Source of the DNA: Actinomycetes bacterium
GTDB lineage: Bacteria; Actinomycetota; Actinomycetes; Actinomycetales; Microbacteriaceae
DNA: 64,000 nt
NCBI GenBank assembly: GCA_029779645.1
Contig: JAKPAC010000010.1
Location: 242,822-306,821 of the forward strand
Direction: 5' to 3'
Numbering within the stretch: position 1 is the first letter of the stretch; each line of letters starts with the position of its first letter. Made by a program: the position numbers and the translations under genes. The notes under the pieces are model-generated. The model had not been told where the DNA came from and ran no database searches. It was given only the letters and a program-made list of their open reading frames with translations. Below are positions 31,574-43,960 of the stretch, piece after piece.

Positions 31574-32881
31574 ATGTTCGTGACGGGTCGCTCGGCACTC
31601 CTCGTCGGTCTCGGCGTGGTGCCCCTCGTGCTGCTCGCGGGCGCCGGCTGGCCCGCGTGGCCGGTGGCCCTCGGCTGGCTCGCGCTGTGCGCGGCGCTCG
31701 TGGCGGTGGATGCCGCGGCCGCCGCCGATCCCTCGGCCCTCGCCGTGCAGCGCGTGCTGCCGGGCCGCGCTCGACTCGGCGAGCCCGTGGCGGGCGAGCT
31801 GTGGCTGCACAACCGCGGCGGGCGGCGGATGCGCGGGCTGGTGCGCGATGCGTGGCAGCCCACCGCCGGCGCCCCGCTCGCGCGCGCCGCGATCGACGTG
31901 CCCGGCGGCGAGCGGCGTCTCGTGCGGGTGCCGCTGCTGCCGCGCCGTCGCGGCGAGCTGCGAAGCGGCTTCGTGGTCGTGCGCGCGCTCGGACCGCTCG
32001 GCATCGCGGGGCGCCAGCGTCGCATCGACGCGCCGGGCAGCATCCGCGTGCTCCCCCCGTTCGCCTCGCGCAAGCACCTGCCCTCCCGCCTCGCGCGCCT
32101 GCGCGAGCTCGACGGCAACACCAGCATCCAGGTGCGCGGGCAGGGGACCGAGTTCGACTCCCTCCGCGAGTACGTGCGCGGCGACGACGTGCGCGCGATC
32201 GATTGGCGCGCCACGGCCCGTGCGGGCACCACCATGCTGCGCACCTGGCGCCCCGAGCGCGACCGTCACGTGGTCATCCTCATCGACACGGGGCGCACCA
32301 GCGCCGCCCGCGTGGGCGACGGGGTGCGTCTGGACGCCGCGATGGAGGCCGCCCTGCTGCTCGCCGCCCTCGTGACGCGGGCCGGCGACCACGTGCACCT
32401 GCTGATGTTCGACCGCGCCGTGCGCGCGCGGGTGACCGGCGTCGACGGGGCGGCGCTGCTCCCCTCCCTCGTGGACGCGATGGCCCCCGTCGAGCCGCAG
32501 CTGATCGACACCGACTGGGACGCGGCCTTCGCCCAGGTGCGCGCCCTGACCTCGCGGCCGTCGCTGGTGGTGGTGCTCACCGCGCAGGATGCCGCCGAGT
32601 CGGCCCGCGGCCTGCTCGGCTCGCTGCCCGGCATCGCCCGGCGCGCGCACGTGCTGCTGGGCAGCGCCACCGACACCGCCCTGCGCGACATCGCCGCCGA
32701 GCGCGACAGCGCCGACGAGGTGTATCGCGCGGCCGCCGCCGAGCGCGCGCTGCGCGACGCCGCGCGCCTGGCGGCCGCGGTCGGACGCGCCGGCGCCGAG
32801 GCGGTCACTGGCAGCCCTGAGGACCTCCCCCCGCGGATCGCCGACCGCTACCTGGCGCTGAAGGCCGCCGGGCGGCTCTAA
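31574..32881 (+). CDS. DUF58 domain-containing protein (VWA-like)
   Basis: MFVTGRSALLVGLG...GTEFDSLREYVRGDDVRAIDWRATARAGTTMLRTWRPERDRHVVILIDTGRTS. Confidence 0.9.
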   Translation: MFVTGRSALLVGLGVVPLVLLAGAGWPAWPVALGWLALCAALVAVDAAAAADPSALAVQRVLPGRARLGEPVAGELWLHNRGGRRMRGLVRDAWQPTAGAPLARAAIDVPGGERRLVRVPLLPRRRGELRSGFVVVRALGPLGIAGRQRRIDAPGSIRVLPPFASRKHLPSRLARLRELDGNTSIQVRGQGTEFDSLREYVRGDDVRAIDWRATARAGTTMLRTWRPERDRHVVILIDTGRTSAARVGDGVRLDAAMEAALLLAALVTRAGDHVHLLMFDRAVRARVTGVDGAALLPSLVDAMAPVEPQLIDTDWDAAFAQVRALTSRPSLVVVLTAQDAAESARGLLGSLPGIARRAHVLLGSATDTALRDIAAERDSADEVYRAAAAERALRDAARLAAAVGRAGAEAVTGSPEDLPPRIADRYLALKAAGRL

Positions 32882-32977
32882 GCGCGCCGATCAGGCAATT
32901 CTCAGACACACCGGGGCCGCAGCGTTCCGCCGCGTCCCCCTCGGCGCTACGCTCGCGACGACGAAAGGAGTCCGAAG

Positions 32978-33772
32978 ATGTCGGACAACGCACGCAGCAC
33001 TTCCGGGCCCAGCATGGCGCATCGGCTCATCGCAGAGGCCCTGGGAACCTTCCTCCTCGTGTTCGGCTCGCTCAGCGCCGCGCTGTTCGCCGCCGATTTC
33101 GGCACCGGCGCCAACGGCACCTCGCTCGGCATCGGCTTCGTCGGCGTCGCGCTCGCCTTCGGCCTGACGCTGATGGCCGCCATCTACGCGTGGGGCCCGA
33201 TCTCGGGCGGCCACTTCAACCCCGCCGTCACCTTCGGCCTCGCCGCCTCCGGGCGCTTCGCCTGGAAGGACGTCGGCGGCTACATCGTCGCCCAGATCAT
33301 CGGCGGCGCGATCGGCACCACGCTCATCGTGCTCATCGGCCTGTTCGGCCCGGACGGCTGGCTCACGCGGGCCCGCGACGGCGGCTTCGCCAGCAACGGC
33401 TTCGGCGAGCACTCCCCCGGCGGCTTCGGCCTGGGCGCGGCCATCATCGCCGAGATCCTGTTCACCGCGGTCTTCGTGCTCGTCATCCTGGGCGTCACCC
33501 ACGGCAAGCGCGGCGCGGGGGCGTTCGCTGGCCTCGTGATCGGCCTGACGCTGACGTTCATCCACCTCGCCCTGATCCCGATCACCAACGCGTCGGTGAA
33601 CCCGGCCCGCTCCATCGCCGCGGCGATCTACGGCGGCCCGGACGCGCTTGCCCAGCTCTGGGTCTTCCTCGTGTTCCCCCTCATCGGCGGGCTCCTGGGC
33701 GGCTACGTGCACCGCGGCCTCATCGAGCGCATCCCGGCGCCGACCCAGCAGTCAGAGGCGCGCACCCGCTAG
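32978..33772 (+). CDS. MIP family aquaporin/glycerol channel
   Basis: AEALGTFLLVFGSLSAALFAAD...GPISGGHFNPAVTFGLAASGRF...ITNASVNPARSIAAAIYGG; NPA/NPAR motifs. Confidence 0.9.
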   Translation: MSDNARSTSGPSMAHRLIAEALGTFLLVFGSLSAALFAADFGTGANGTSLGIGFVGVALAFGLTLMAAIYAWGPISGGHFNPAVTFGLAASGRFAWKDVGGYIVAQIIGGAIGTTLIVLIGLFGPDGWLTRARDGGFASNGFGEHSPGGFGLGAAIIAEILFTAVFVLVILGVTHGKRGAGAFAGLVIGLTLTFIHLALIPITNASVNPARSIAAAIYGGPDALAQLWVFLVFPLIGGLLGGYVHRGLIERIPAPTQQSEARTR

Positions 33773-33806
33773 GCACACGCACAGCCGCGCACCCGCCGGC
33801 CACACA

Positions 33807-33846
33807 ACAGCAATGGCCCGCCTCATTCGAGGCGGGCCATTGCTGT
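33807..33846. terminator. Bidirectional terminator hairpin between convergent aquaporin and katG
   Basis: acagcaatggcccgcctc attc gaggcgggccattgctgt: 18-bp perfect stem, 4-nt loop. Confidence 0.85.
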
Positions 33847-33854
33847 CACTCAGC

Positions 33855-36125
<2,271 letters not shown>

Positions 36126-36192
36126 GTTTCCCTTCCCTGATGCGAGATGTAGAACTGAAAGAACGTGGATGCCGCGATGGGCGCCGCGCAGG

Positions 36193-36723
36193 TCACCCGA
36201 TCGGCGCCGGTCCCGTCGGCGCGCCTGCCCGGGCATCCGCGCAAGCCGCGCACATGCCCCAGAACGTGACCTCAGCCTCGCGGATCGCGAAGCCGTGGGT
36301 CTCGGCGGGCGCCAGGCATGGGGCCGAGCCGTGGGCGCAGTCGACGTCGACCACCGCACCGCAGCCGGTGCAGACCAGGTGGTGATGATTGTCGCCGACC
36401 CGCAGCTCGAACAGCCCGGGGCGCCCCGCCGGCTCGAAGCGGCGCACGAGCCCGGCGTCGACGAAGTCGCTGAGGGCGTTGTAGACCGACTGCAGGCTCG
36501 TCTGCGGCAGCGATCGGGTGACCCGGCGGTGCAGCTCATCGGCCGGCGCGTGCGGGTGGGCGCCGAGCGCCTCGATCACGGCGCGCCGCGAGCCGGTGAC
36601 GCGAAGCCCCGCGCCGCGCAGCATCCCGGCGGCATCGATCTCGAGGGCCGCGGCGGCGTCTCGCCCGCCTCCGCGCCCGGCGGCACGCGTGCTGCCGGGG
36701 GTGCGGATGCTGGTCGAGGGCAT
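36193..36723 (-). CDS. furA: Fur family transcriptional regulator (FurA type)
   Basis: [35 protein letters not shown]...[26 protein letters not shown]; directly upstream of katG. Confidence 0.9.
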   Translation of the reverse strand: MPSTSIRTPGSTRAAGRGGGRDAAAALEIDAAGMLRGAGLRVTGSRRAVIEALGAHPHAPADELHRRVTRSLPQTSLQSVYNALSDFVDAGLVRRFEPAGRPGLFELRVGDNHHHLVCTGCGAVVDVDCAHGSAPCLAPAETHGFAIREAEVTFWGMCAACADARAGAPTGPAPIG

Positions 36724-36739
36724 GCCCCCATGATAGCGC

Positions 36740-36762
36740 CTATTTTGAGTAATTCAAAATAG
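36740..36762 (-). promoter_or_regulatory. FurA operator candidate (AT-rich perfect dyad)
   Basis: CTATTTTGA gtaat TCAAAATAG, just upstream of TATCAT (36730-36735), N6, furA ATG. Confidence 0.75.
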
Positions 36763-36773
36763 ATTGGTGTGTC

Positions 36774-37769
36774 TCAACCGGCGACGAGCGTGGGCGTGCC
36801 TGCCTCGAACTCGGTGAGGTCGCCTGTCTCGCCTCGCCGCGCCGCGCGCCCGCCGAGCACGAGCATGTACACGAGGAACACCGCCAGGGCCGCGGCGCCG
36901 ATCGCGAGCTTGAGCGGCCATGGCCACGCCTGCGGGGTAACGAAGCCCTCGACCAGCCCCGAGAGCCCCAGCGCGAAGATCAGGCCGATCGCGACGGTGG
37001 CGAGCGCTCGGCCCTCGCTGGCGAGCGCCGCGCCGCGCGCGCGTCGCCCGGGTGCAACCCAGGCCCAGAAGATGTGCAGCCCGGCCGCGGCCGCGACGAA
37101 GATGCAGGTGAGCTCGAGCAGGCCGTGCGGCAGGATGAACTGCAGGAAGATGTCGCCGCGATCAAACGCGAGCATGACGGCCGCGGCCGCGCCCACGCCG
37201 ACGGCGTTCTGCACGAGCACCATGAGGGGCCACACGCCCGTGATCCCGAACAGCACGCACTGCGCCGCGATCCACGCGTTGTTCGTCCACACGGTGCCGG
37301 CGAACACCGCCGCCGGGTTCTCGCGGTAGTAGCCGACGAAGCTCTCGCCGACGTAGCGCTGCAGCTCGGCCTGCGAACCGAGCGTCGCGACGAGCGCGGG
37401 GTCCCCCGACACCCAGAACGCGACGAGGACCGCCACCCCGACGAAGCCGAGCGCGATCACGAGGGCGCTCCAGCGCACCCGGTAGAGCGCGGCCGGCAGC
37501 TGAAGGACGAAGAATCGCGGGATCTGCCGCAGCACGTTCTCGCCACCGCCGGTGAGTCGCAGGCGCGCCCGCGCCAGCAGCGTCGAGACGTGGTCGCCGT
37601 GCGCGGTGCGGCCGGCCGAGGTCTTGATGTCTGCCAGGTCCGCCGATGCGGAGCGATACCTGGTGACCAGCTCATCGACCTGTGCGCCGGTGAGCCGGCG
37701 CTCGCGGCCGAGCTCGTCGAGGCGGGCCCACTCCTGCGCCCGTGCGGCGGTGAGGGCGTCGAGATCCAT
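36774..37769 (-). CDS. SpoIIM-like (stage II sporulation protein M family) membrane protein
   Basis: MDLDALTAARAQEWARLDELGRERRLTGAQVDELVTRYRSASADLADIKTSAGRT...GLLELTCIFVAAAAGLHIFWAWVAPG. Confidence 0.88.
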   Translation of the reverse strand: MDLDALTAARAQEWARLDELGRERRLTGAQVDELVTRYRSASADLADIKTSAGRTAHGDHVSTLLARARLRLTGGGENVLRQIPRFFVLQLPAALYRVRWSALVIALGFVGVAVLVAFWVSGDPALVATLGSQAELQRYVGESFVGYYRENPAAVFAGTVWTNNAWIAAQCVLFGITGVWPLMVLVQNAVGVGAAAAVMLAFDRGDIFLQFILPHGLLELTCIFVAAAAGLHIFWAWVAPGRRARGAALASEGRALATVAIGLIFALGLSGLVEGFVTPQAWPWPLKLAIGAAALAVFLVYMLVLGGRAARRGETGDLTEFEAGTPTLVAG

Positions 37770-37785
37770 TTGGTTAACTGTAGTC
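37770..37785. promoter_or_regulatory. 16-bp divergent intergenic region with two overlapping -10-like elements
   Basis: ttggttaactgtagtc: minus TACAGT-N7-ATG (SpoIIM-like), plus TTAACT-N6-ATG (RDD). Confidence 0.6.
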
Positions 37786-38643
37786 ATGACGACTCCGCTC
37801 GCCGCGCCCGCCCACGGACATCCCGTCGCGGTCCACCAGGACGAGGTGCTCACGGGCGAGGCAGTCGCCCTCGATGTGCAGCCGGTCGGCTTCTTCATGC
37901 GCGCCCTCGGCGCCATCATCGATGCGCTCGTGAGCATCGCGGTGTTCCTGCTGCTGCTGTGGGCGATCGCTGCGGCCGAGTCTGCCGGCGTGGTCGCGCC
38001 TGAGCTGTTTCCGATCCTGACAGTGACGCTGCTCGTGCTCGTCCTCGTGGTGCTGCCGACGGCGGTCGAGACCGCCAGCCGCGGGCGCAGCCTCGGCCGC
38101 CTCGCGGTCGGCGCGCGCATCGTCCGCGCCGACGGCGGCGCCTCGGGCTTTCGCCAGGCCTTCATCCGCGCGCTGCTCGGCGTGCTCGAGATCTGGTTCA
38201 CGTTCGGCGGGCTCGCCGCGCTCGTCGGCGCCTTCACCCCGCGGTCGCAGCGCCTCGGCGACCTCGTCGCCGGCACCTACTCGGAGCGCACCCGCACCCC
38301 CGCGCTTCCCACCGCCGTGCTCGAGCTGCCCGCGGCGCTCGCGGGCTGGGCGACGGTCGCCGACGTGGCGCGCATGCCGGAGCGCCTCGCCCGCCGGGTC
38401 GCGCAGTTCGTGGCGCAGGCCGATCGCATGCAGCCGGCCGCACGGGCGCGGGTCGCGGCATCCCTCGCCGACGAGGTGGCGCCCCACGTCGCGCCGCTGC
38501 CGGGGGTCGCCCCAGAGACGCTGCTGCGCGGCGTCGTCGCGGTGCGGCGCGAGCGCGAGCTGCGCGCGCTGCAGCTCGAGGACGCGCGCGTCGCGGGGCT
38601 CCTCGTCGGCGGCGAGCTGCCGCGGGGCTTCCCGCAGCGCTGA
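37786..38643 (+). CDS. RDD family membrane protein
   Basis: MTTPLAAPAHGHPVAVHQDEVLTGEAVALDVQPVGFFMRALGAIIDALVSI...SLGRLAVGARIVRADGG. Confidence 0.88.
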   Translation: MTTPLAAPAHGHPVAVHQDEVLTGEAVALDVQPVGFFMRALGAIIDALVSIAVFLLLLWAIAAAESAGVVAPELFPILTVTLLVLVLVVLPTAVETASRGRSLGRLAVGARIVRADGGASGFRQAFIRALLGVLEIWFTFGGLAALVGAFTPRSQRLGDLVAGTYSERTRTPALPTAVLELPAALAGWATVADVARMPERLARRVAQFVAQADRMQPAARARVAASLADEVAPHVAPLPGVAPETLLRGVVAVRRERELRALQLEDARVAGLLVGGELPRGFPQR

Positions 38644-38695
38644 TCGCGCCCGCCGCCGGCTGCGAACCCGGCTGCGGCCCCGGCCGCGGCCCCGC

Positions 38696-40159
38696 CTAGT
38701 AGCGGTAGTGCTCCAGCTTGTACGGGCCGTCGACCGGCACGCCGATGTACGCGGCCTGCTCGGGCGAGAGCTCCGAGAGCTCGATGCCGAGCGCCGCGAG
38801 GTGCAGGCGCGCGACCTTCTCGTCGAGCGCCTTGGGCAGCACGTGCACGCCGAGCGGGTAGGCGGCGAGGTTCGTGAACAGCTCGATCTGCGCGAGCACC
38901 TGGTTCGTGAACGAGGCGCTCATCACGAACGACGGGTGGCCCGTGGCGTTGCCGAGGTTCATCAGGCGACCCTCCGAAAGCACCAGGATGCTGCGGCCCG
39001 TCGGCAGCTGCCACTCGTGCACCTGCGGCTTGATCTCGGTGGCGGTGGCGCCCTCGAGCGCCTCGAGGCCGGCCATGTCGATCTCGTTGTCGAAGTGCCC
39101 GACGTTCGCGATCACGGCGAGGTGCTTGAGCGCGAGCATGTGCTCGGTCGTGACGACGTCCTTGTTGCCCGTGCCGGTCACGATGATGTCGACGTCGCCG
39201 ACGACCGACTCGAGCTTGGCGACCTGGAAGCCGTCCATCGCCGCCTGCAGCGCGCAGATCGGGTCGATCTCGGAGACGATCACGCGGGCGCCCTGGCCGC
39301 GGAGGGCCTCGGCCGCGCCCTTGCCGACGTCACCGTAGCCGGCCACGAACGCCACCTTGCCGCCCATGAGCACGTCGGTGGCCCGGTTGAGGCCGTCGGG
39401 CAGCGAGTGCCGGATCCCGTACTTGTTGTCGAACTTCGATTTCGTGACCGAGTCGTTCACGTTGATCGCGGGGAACAGCAGCTCGCCGTTCGCGGCCAGC
39501 TCGTACAGGCGGTGCACGCCGGTGGTGGTCTCCTCCGTGACGCCGATGATGCCGTCGGCGACCTTCGTCCAGCGCCCGGGTGCCTGCGCGATGGATGCGC
39601 GCAGCAGCTCGAGGATCACACCGTACTCGTGCGAGTCGCCCTCGGCTGTGGCCGGCACCGCGCCGGCGGCCTCGAACTCCCGGCCCTTGTGCACGAGCAG
39701 CGTGGCGTCGCCGCCGTCGTCGAGGATCATGTTCGGCCCGGTCCAGTCGGCGCCCGCGGCGGCGGCCTCGGCCGACCAGTCGAAGATGCGCTCGGTGCAC
39801 CACCAGTACTCTTCGAGGCTCTCACCCTTCCACGCGAACACGGGCACGCCTGCGGGCGCATCCACGGTGCCGCCCGGGCCGACGACGGTCGCGGCGGCGG
39901 CCTCGTCCTGCGTCGAGAAGATGTTGCAGCTGGCCCAGCGCACCTGCGCGCCCAGGGCGACGAGCGTCTCGATGAGCACGGCCGTCTGCACGGTCATGTG
40001 CAGCGAGCCGGCGATGCGCGCGCCGCGCAGCGGCTGCGAGGCTGCGAACTCCTCGCGCAGGGCCATCAGGCCGGGCATCTCGTTCTCGGCGAGGCGGAGC
40101 TGGTGGCGGCCGGTCGCCGCGAGCGAAAGATCGGCGACCTTGAAATCAAAAGCAGGCAT
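38696..40159 (-). CDS. ahcY: Adenosylhomocysteinase
   Basis: [38 protein letters not shown]...[40 protein letters not shown]. Confidence 0.97.
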   Translation of the reverse strand: MPAFDFKVADLSLAATGRHQLRLAENEMPGLMALREEFAASQPLRGARIAGSLHMTVQTAVLIETLVALGAQVRWASCNIFSTQDEAAAATVVGPGGTVDAPAGVPVFAWKGESLEEYWWCTERIFDWSAEAAAAGADWTGPNMILDDGGDATLLVHKGREFEAAGAVPATAEGDSHEYGVILELLRASIAQAPGRWTKVADGIIGVTEETTTGVHRLYELAANGELLFPAINVNDSVTKSKFDNKYGIRHSLPDGLNRATDVLMGGKVAFVAGYGDVGKGAAEALRGQGARVIVSEIDPICALQAAMDGFQVAKLESVVGDVDIIVTGTGNKDVVTTEHMLALKHLAVIANVGHFDNEIDMAGLEALEGATATEIKPQVHEWQLPTGRSILVLSEGRLMNLGNATGHPSFVMSASFTNQVLAQIELFTNLAAYPLGVHVLPKALDEKVARLHLAALGIELSELSPEQAAYIGVPVDGPYKLEHYRY

Positions 40160-40202
40160 CCGACCATTCTGCCACCCGCCGCCGGCGGCCCCGGCCCGGG
40201 CG

Positions 40203-41426
40203 TCAGAACCGGATCGCGTCGATCGGCTTGACGCGCACGGCGATCAGCGCGGGGATGAGCCCGGCGATCGCGCCGACCCCCACCGCCGCGATGAGTCCGG
40301 TCAGCGCGGCCGAGAACGGGAACGGCGGAACATCGGAGATGCCCGGCGCCAGGCCCTGCACGACGAACGGCTGCTGCATGAGCACCACCACGATGATGAT
40401 GCCGATGGCACCGGCGACCAGGGTCGCGACGACGCTCTCGAGCATCACGGCGAGGAAGATGCGCCCGCCCGTCGCACCGAAGCTGCGGCGCACGCCGATC
40501 TCGCGGATGCGCTGGCGCATGGCCACGAGCTGGATGTTGACGAGCCCGAGCCCGCCCAGCAGCAGCACGATGCCGGCGATGGCGCCGGTGATCAGCGTGA
40601 ACACGATCATCGGGTCGCCGCCCATCTGCGCGCCGTAGTCGGAGCGGCGCACCTCGACCGTGAAGTCGTCTGTGAGCCCGGCCCGCAGGTCTTGGGCGAG
40701 CACGGGTGCGATCTCGCCCACCTGCGCGGTCGTCAGCCACACCTCGTGCTGCATGCTGAACCCGGCCGGCAGCGCGTCCATCGGGGCGCGGAAGTCGTCG
40801 AAGCGCATGTCGATGCGCAGCTCCTCGTCCCAGACGCCCTGCTTGGGCGTGACGCCCACCACCTGGTAGACGCCGTCCCAGACGCCGCCGATCCGCACCG
40901 TCGGATGGGTGTCGATCGAGGGCGAGCCGAGGCGTTCCCACAGCGGCGCCGAGATCACGATCGCCGGCGCCAGCAGCTCGGCATCGGCCGGCACGAACCA
41001 GCGGCCCTGTTCGATGCTCACCCGGTGGATGGTGCCGAACGCGGGGTCGACGATCCGCGCCTGCACGGGCGTCATCCCCTCCGGCAGCCCCGCCAACAGC
41101 TCGGTCTGGGCGCTGCGCGTGCTGTGCGAGAAGTCGTAGCGCTCGAACACCCGCTCGACCTGGGTGTTCCAGGCGTCTTGATCGACCTGCTCGCTGCCGT
41201 TCGGGTACTTCGCGATCGTGAGCGTGGCCTCGCGGCCGCCCCAGCGGTCGTTCATCTCGGCCATGAACTGGCGCTGCAGCTCGCCGATCGCGACGACGGC
41301 GGTGAGCGCCGCGACCGCCAGCGCAACGCCGATGAGGCTGAGGAGCACCCGCAGCTTGTGCACCCGCAGCTCATCCCAGGCCTCGCCGATGGCCCCGACG
41401 AACGGCGCGATGCCGGCGCGCGCCAT
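40203..41426 (-). CDS. ABC transporter permease (MacB/FtsX-like)
   Basis: [49 protein letters not shown]...[33 protein letters not shown]. Confidence 0.9.
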   Translation of the reverse strand: MARAGIAPFVGAIGEAWDELRVHKLRVLLSLIGVALAVAALTAVVAIGELQRQFMAEMNDRWGGREATLTIAKYPNGSEQVDQDAWNTQVERVFERYDFSHSTRSAQTELLAGLPEGMTPVQARIVDPAFGTIHRVSIEQGRWFVPADAELLAPAIVISAPLWERLGSPSIDTHPTVRIGGVWDGVYQVVGVTPKQGVWDEELRIDMRFDDFRAPMDALPAGFSMQHEVWLTTAQVGEIAPVLAQDLRAGLTDDFTVEVRRSDYGAQMGGDPMIVFTLITGAIAGIVLLLGGLGLVNIQLVAMRQRIREIGVRRSFGATGGRIFLAVMLESVVATLVAGAIGIIIVVVLMQQPFVVQGLAPGISDVPPFPFSAALTGLIAAVGVGAIAGLIPALIAVRVKPIDAIRF

Positions 41427-41427
41427 C

Positions 41428-42216
41428 TCAGCCCTCCCCGTTCGGGGCGGCCGGGGCGTCGGCCACGCTGAGCCCGAGGGCGGCCTCGGCCGAGGCATCC
41501 ACCGTCAGCGTGCTGGCCGCGAAGGCGAGCTCGAGGTCTGCGGGGCGCAGGACGCCCCCGTCGAGGCGGTAGTGCCGGCGCGCGCGGGCGGCGACGTGGA
41601 GGTCGTGCGTGATCGTGATGAGCGCCGCGCCCGACTCGGTCGCGACGTCGTCGAGGAGCGCCATGACCGTGGCGCCCGTGTCGATGTCGAGGGCTCCGGT
41701 GGGCTCGTCGGCGAGGATGAGCCGCGGCTTTCGCACGAGGGCGCGGGCGATCGCGACGCGCTGCTGCTCGCCGCCCGAGAGCTTCTCCGGCTTCGAGTCG
41801 AGGCGTCCGGCGAGGCCCACGCGCTCGAGCATCTCGGCCGCCAGCTCGCGGCGGCGCCAGAACATGGTGCCCTGCGAGTACATCAGGGGCATCACGACCT
41901 GCTCGAGCGCCGTGCGCCCGGGCAGGAGGTTGAACTGCTGGAAGACGAACCCGATGTCTCGACCCCGCGCGAGGTCGCGGGCGCGAGCGCTCAGACCGCG
42001 CACCTCGCGGCCCTCGAACGTCACGGTGCCCGCGGTCGGCTCGTCGAGCATCCCCAGGATGTTGAGCAGCGTCGTCTTGCCCGAGCCGCTGCGGCCGACG
42101 ATCGAGACGTGGTCGCCGACCTCGACCTCGAGGTCGATGTCGGTCAGGATGTCGAGGTTCGCGCCGTCGGGCAGCCGCACGCTGCGCGCCACGCCGGCGA
42201 GCTGGAGCAAGGTCAC
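41428..42216 (-). CDS. ABC transporter ATP-binding protein (LolD/MacB type)
   Basis: VGDHVSIVGRSGSGKTTLLNILGMLDEPTAG...LSGGEQQRVAIARALVRKPRLILADEPTGALD. Confidence 0.95.
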   Translation of the reverse strand: MTLLQLAGVARSVRLPDGANLDILTDIDLEVEVGDHVSIVGRSGSGKTTLLNILGMLDEPTAGTVTFEGREVRGLSARARDLARGRDIGFVFQQFNLLPGRTALEQVVMPLMYSQGTMFWRRRELAAEMLERVGLAGRLDSKPEKLSGGEQQRVAIARALVRKPRLILADEPTGALDIDTGATVMALLDDVATESGAALITITHDLHVAARARRHYRLDGGVLRPADLELAFAASTLTVDASAEAALGLSVADAPAAPNGEG

Positions 42217-43136
42217 CAGCTGACTCCCGACTCACAGACCTCCTCGCCCGGGGCGATCTCGTAGCAGAACTGCTCGACGGGTGCGAGGATGCCCGGCACG
42301 AACTGACGGATCATGTCGCCCTCCGCGAGGCCCTCGACCACCTCGACGCTCACGCCGTCCGAGACGCCGAGGGTGACGGTGCGCTCCTCGGGCTCGCCCG
42401 CGCCGGTGTCGACCCAGACGCGGCCGCTGCCCGCGCCGCCCTGCACCGCGGTGGTGGGCACGATGAGCGCATCCTCGACGGTGCCGACGGTGATGCCGAT
42501 CGTGGCGGGAAGCCCGGCGAACACGGTCTGCTCGGCCGGGATCGCGCAGCGCACGCTCGTGGTCGCGTCGTCGGCGACCTGCACGGTGAGTCCGGTGCAG
42601 GTGAACGGGGCGGGGCCGCCGGCGATCGAGAGGGATGCGTCGGTGGGGGCGTTGATGAGCCGGTAGAGCTGCACGGGCTCGATCGTGCCGAGCACGTGGA
42701 AGGTCAGCGGTGTGAGCTTGGCGTACTCGACGCCGACCGACGCGCGCTGATTCTTCACGAGCGCGACGTCGCTGAGGTCGCCCGCGAACGGCGCGACCAG
42801 GTCGACGGTGCGCACCGGGGAGTCGGTCTTCACGCGAAACAGCACCTGCCCGGCGGCAACGCGCTGCCCATCGGCGACGAGCGCCTCGACGACGACGCCC
42901 TCGACATCCGACTTCAGCGCCACGGGGGCGTCGCGGGCGACGGTCCCCGCGACATCCAGCGCGTTGACGATCGAGCCGCGCTCGACCGGGATGACCGGGT
43001 CGGCGATCTGGCCGGACGGCTGCTCGGCCGACGCCTGGGCGTCGGGGAAGAATGCCACCTTCACGAGGCTCGCGGCGATCGCGCCGAACACGATGAGGGT
43101 CAGGATCGGGAGCACCCATTTGCGCCAGACGGTCAT
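42213..43136 (-). CDS. Efflux transporter adaptor subunit (HlyD/MacA-like)
   Basis: MTVWRKWVLPILTLIVFGAIAASLVKVAFFPDAQ...GTVARDAPVALKSDVEGVVVEALVADGQRVAAGQVLFRV. Confidence 0.88.
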   Translation of the reverse strand: MTVWRKWVLPILTLIVFGAIAASLVKVAFFPDAQASAEQPSGQIADPVIPVERGSIVNALDVAGTVARDAPVALKSDVEGVVVEALVADGQRVAAGQVLFRVKTDSPVRTVDLVAPFAGDLSDVALVKNQRASVGVEYAKLTPLTFHVLGTIEPVQLYRLINAPTDASLSIAGGPAPFTCTGLTVQVADDATTSVRCAIPAEQTVFAGLPATIGITVGTVEDALIVPTTAVQGGAGSGRVWVDTGAGEPEERTVTLGVSDGVSVEVVEGLAEGDMIRQFVPGILAPVEQFCYEIAPGEEVCESGVSW

Positions 43137-43156
43137 GAATTCCCTTTCGAGTCGCC

Positions 43157-43417
43157 CTATCGCGACGTATGGCCTCCCCGCGGCGGCGCTGCCGGTGCGG
43201 GTGACGGCGCCTCGATGCGCATCGTCGCGTGGCGGACGACCTGCCACCCCTTCGGCGCAGAGAGACGGTCGGCGTGAATGGCGCACAGGTCGTGCGCGTG
43301 CGGTTCTCGATGCGCTGCGAGCGGACCCAGCACGGCCATCTGGTCGCCGTAGTCGTAGGTCAGCGTCGCAACCGCCTCACGGGCGCACGCGACTTTGGAG
43401 CAGAGTCGTTGCAGCAT
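43157..43417 (-). CDS. DUF3499 family protein
   Basis: MLQRLCSKVACAREAVATLTYDYGDQMAVLGPLAAHREPHAHDLCAIHADRLSAPKGWQVVRH. Confidence 0.85.
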   Translation of the reverse strand: MLQRLCSKVACAREAVATLTYDYGDQMAVLGPLAAHREPHAHDLCAIHADRLSAPKGWQVVRHATMRIEAPSPAPAAPPRGGHTSR

Positions 43418-43489
43418 CCCGGCCAGCCTATGCGAAGGCGCCTCGGCTCCCGGCACCCGCGCGGCGCGCCCTCACCTAGACTTGGCCGC

Positions 43490-43936
43490 ATGGCAAGACT
43501 GTGGGGCCGGGCCGCTCGCATCCCCGAAACCGCTCCGCGGCGACCCTCACGGCACGACCGCCACGGCCGCGTCGGCCGCAGCTCGGTCGTCCGCCCGCCG
43601 CTGCCGCCGCTGGACACCCGCTTCGATCGCTTCGAGATCGCGGTCGGCGGCGCCGCCGAGTTCCTCCGCTCGGCGTGGCCCGAGCTGATCGACGTGCGCT
43701 ACGAGATCGCGGCGATGCCCGAGCATCCCGACCCGAACGGCCTGCCTCGCTGGTGGACGAGCACGGCGCAGAAGCGGATCGTGCTCTACCGGCTTCCCAT
43801 CGAGCGCCTCACCCGTCTGCACCGCGACGACGAGCTGCACCGCCGGATGGCGATCGAGGCCAGCGTGTTCCGCGCGAGCGCCGAGTACCTGGGCCGCGAC
43901 CCCTGGGATCTCGGCCGCGACCACTTCCACTTCTAG
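43490..43936 (+). CDS. Metallopeptidase family (minimal zincin-like) protein
   Basis: DTRFDRFEIAVGGAAEFLRSAWPELIDVRYEIAAMP...IVLYRLPIERLTRLHRDDELHRRMAIEASVFRASAEYLGRDPWDLGRD; actinobacterial neighbour of DUF3499. Confidence 0.8.
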   Translation: MARLWGRAARIPETAPRRPSRHDRHGRVGRSSVVRPPLPPLDTRFDRFEIAVGGAAEFLRSAWPELIDVRYEIAAMPEHPDPNGLPRWWTSTAQKRIVLYRLPIERLTRLHRDDELHRRMAIEASVFRASAEYLGRDPWDLGRDHFHF

Positions 43937-43960
43937 CTCTACCGCCCGGCGCCCCGCACC

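Noticed and set aside
40160-40202. Possible SAH riboswitch upstream of ahcY
   Set aside because: Only 43 bp separate ahcY from the ABC permease stop, and no SAH-aptamer-like sequence was recognised.
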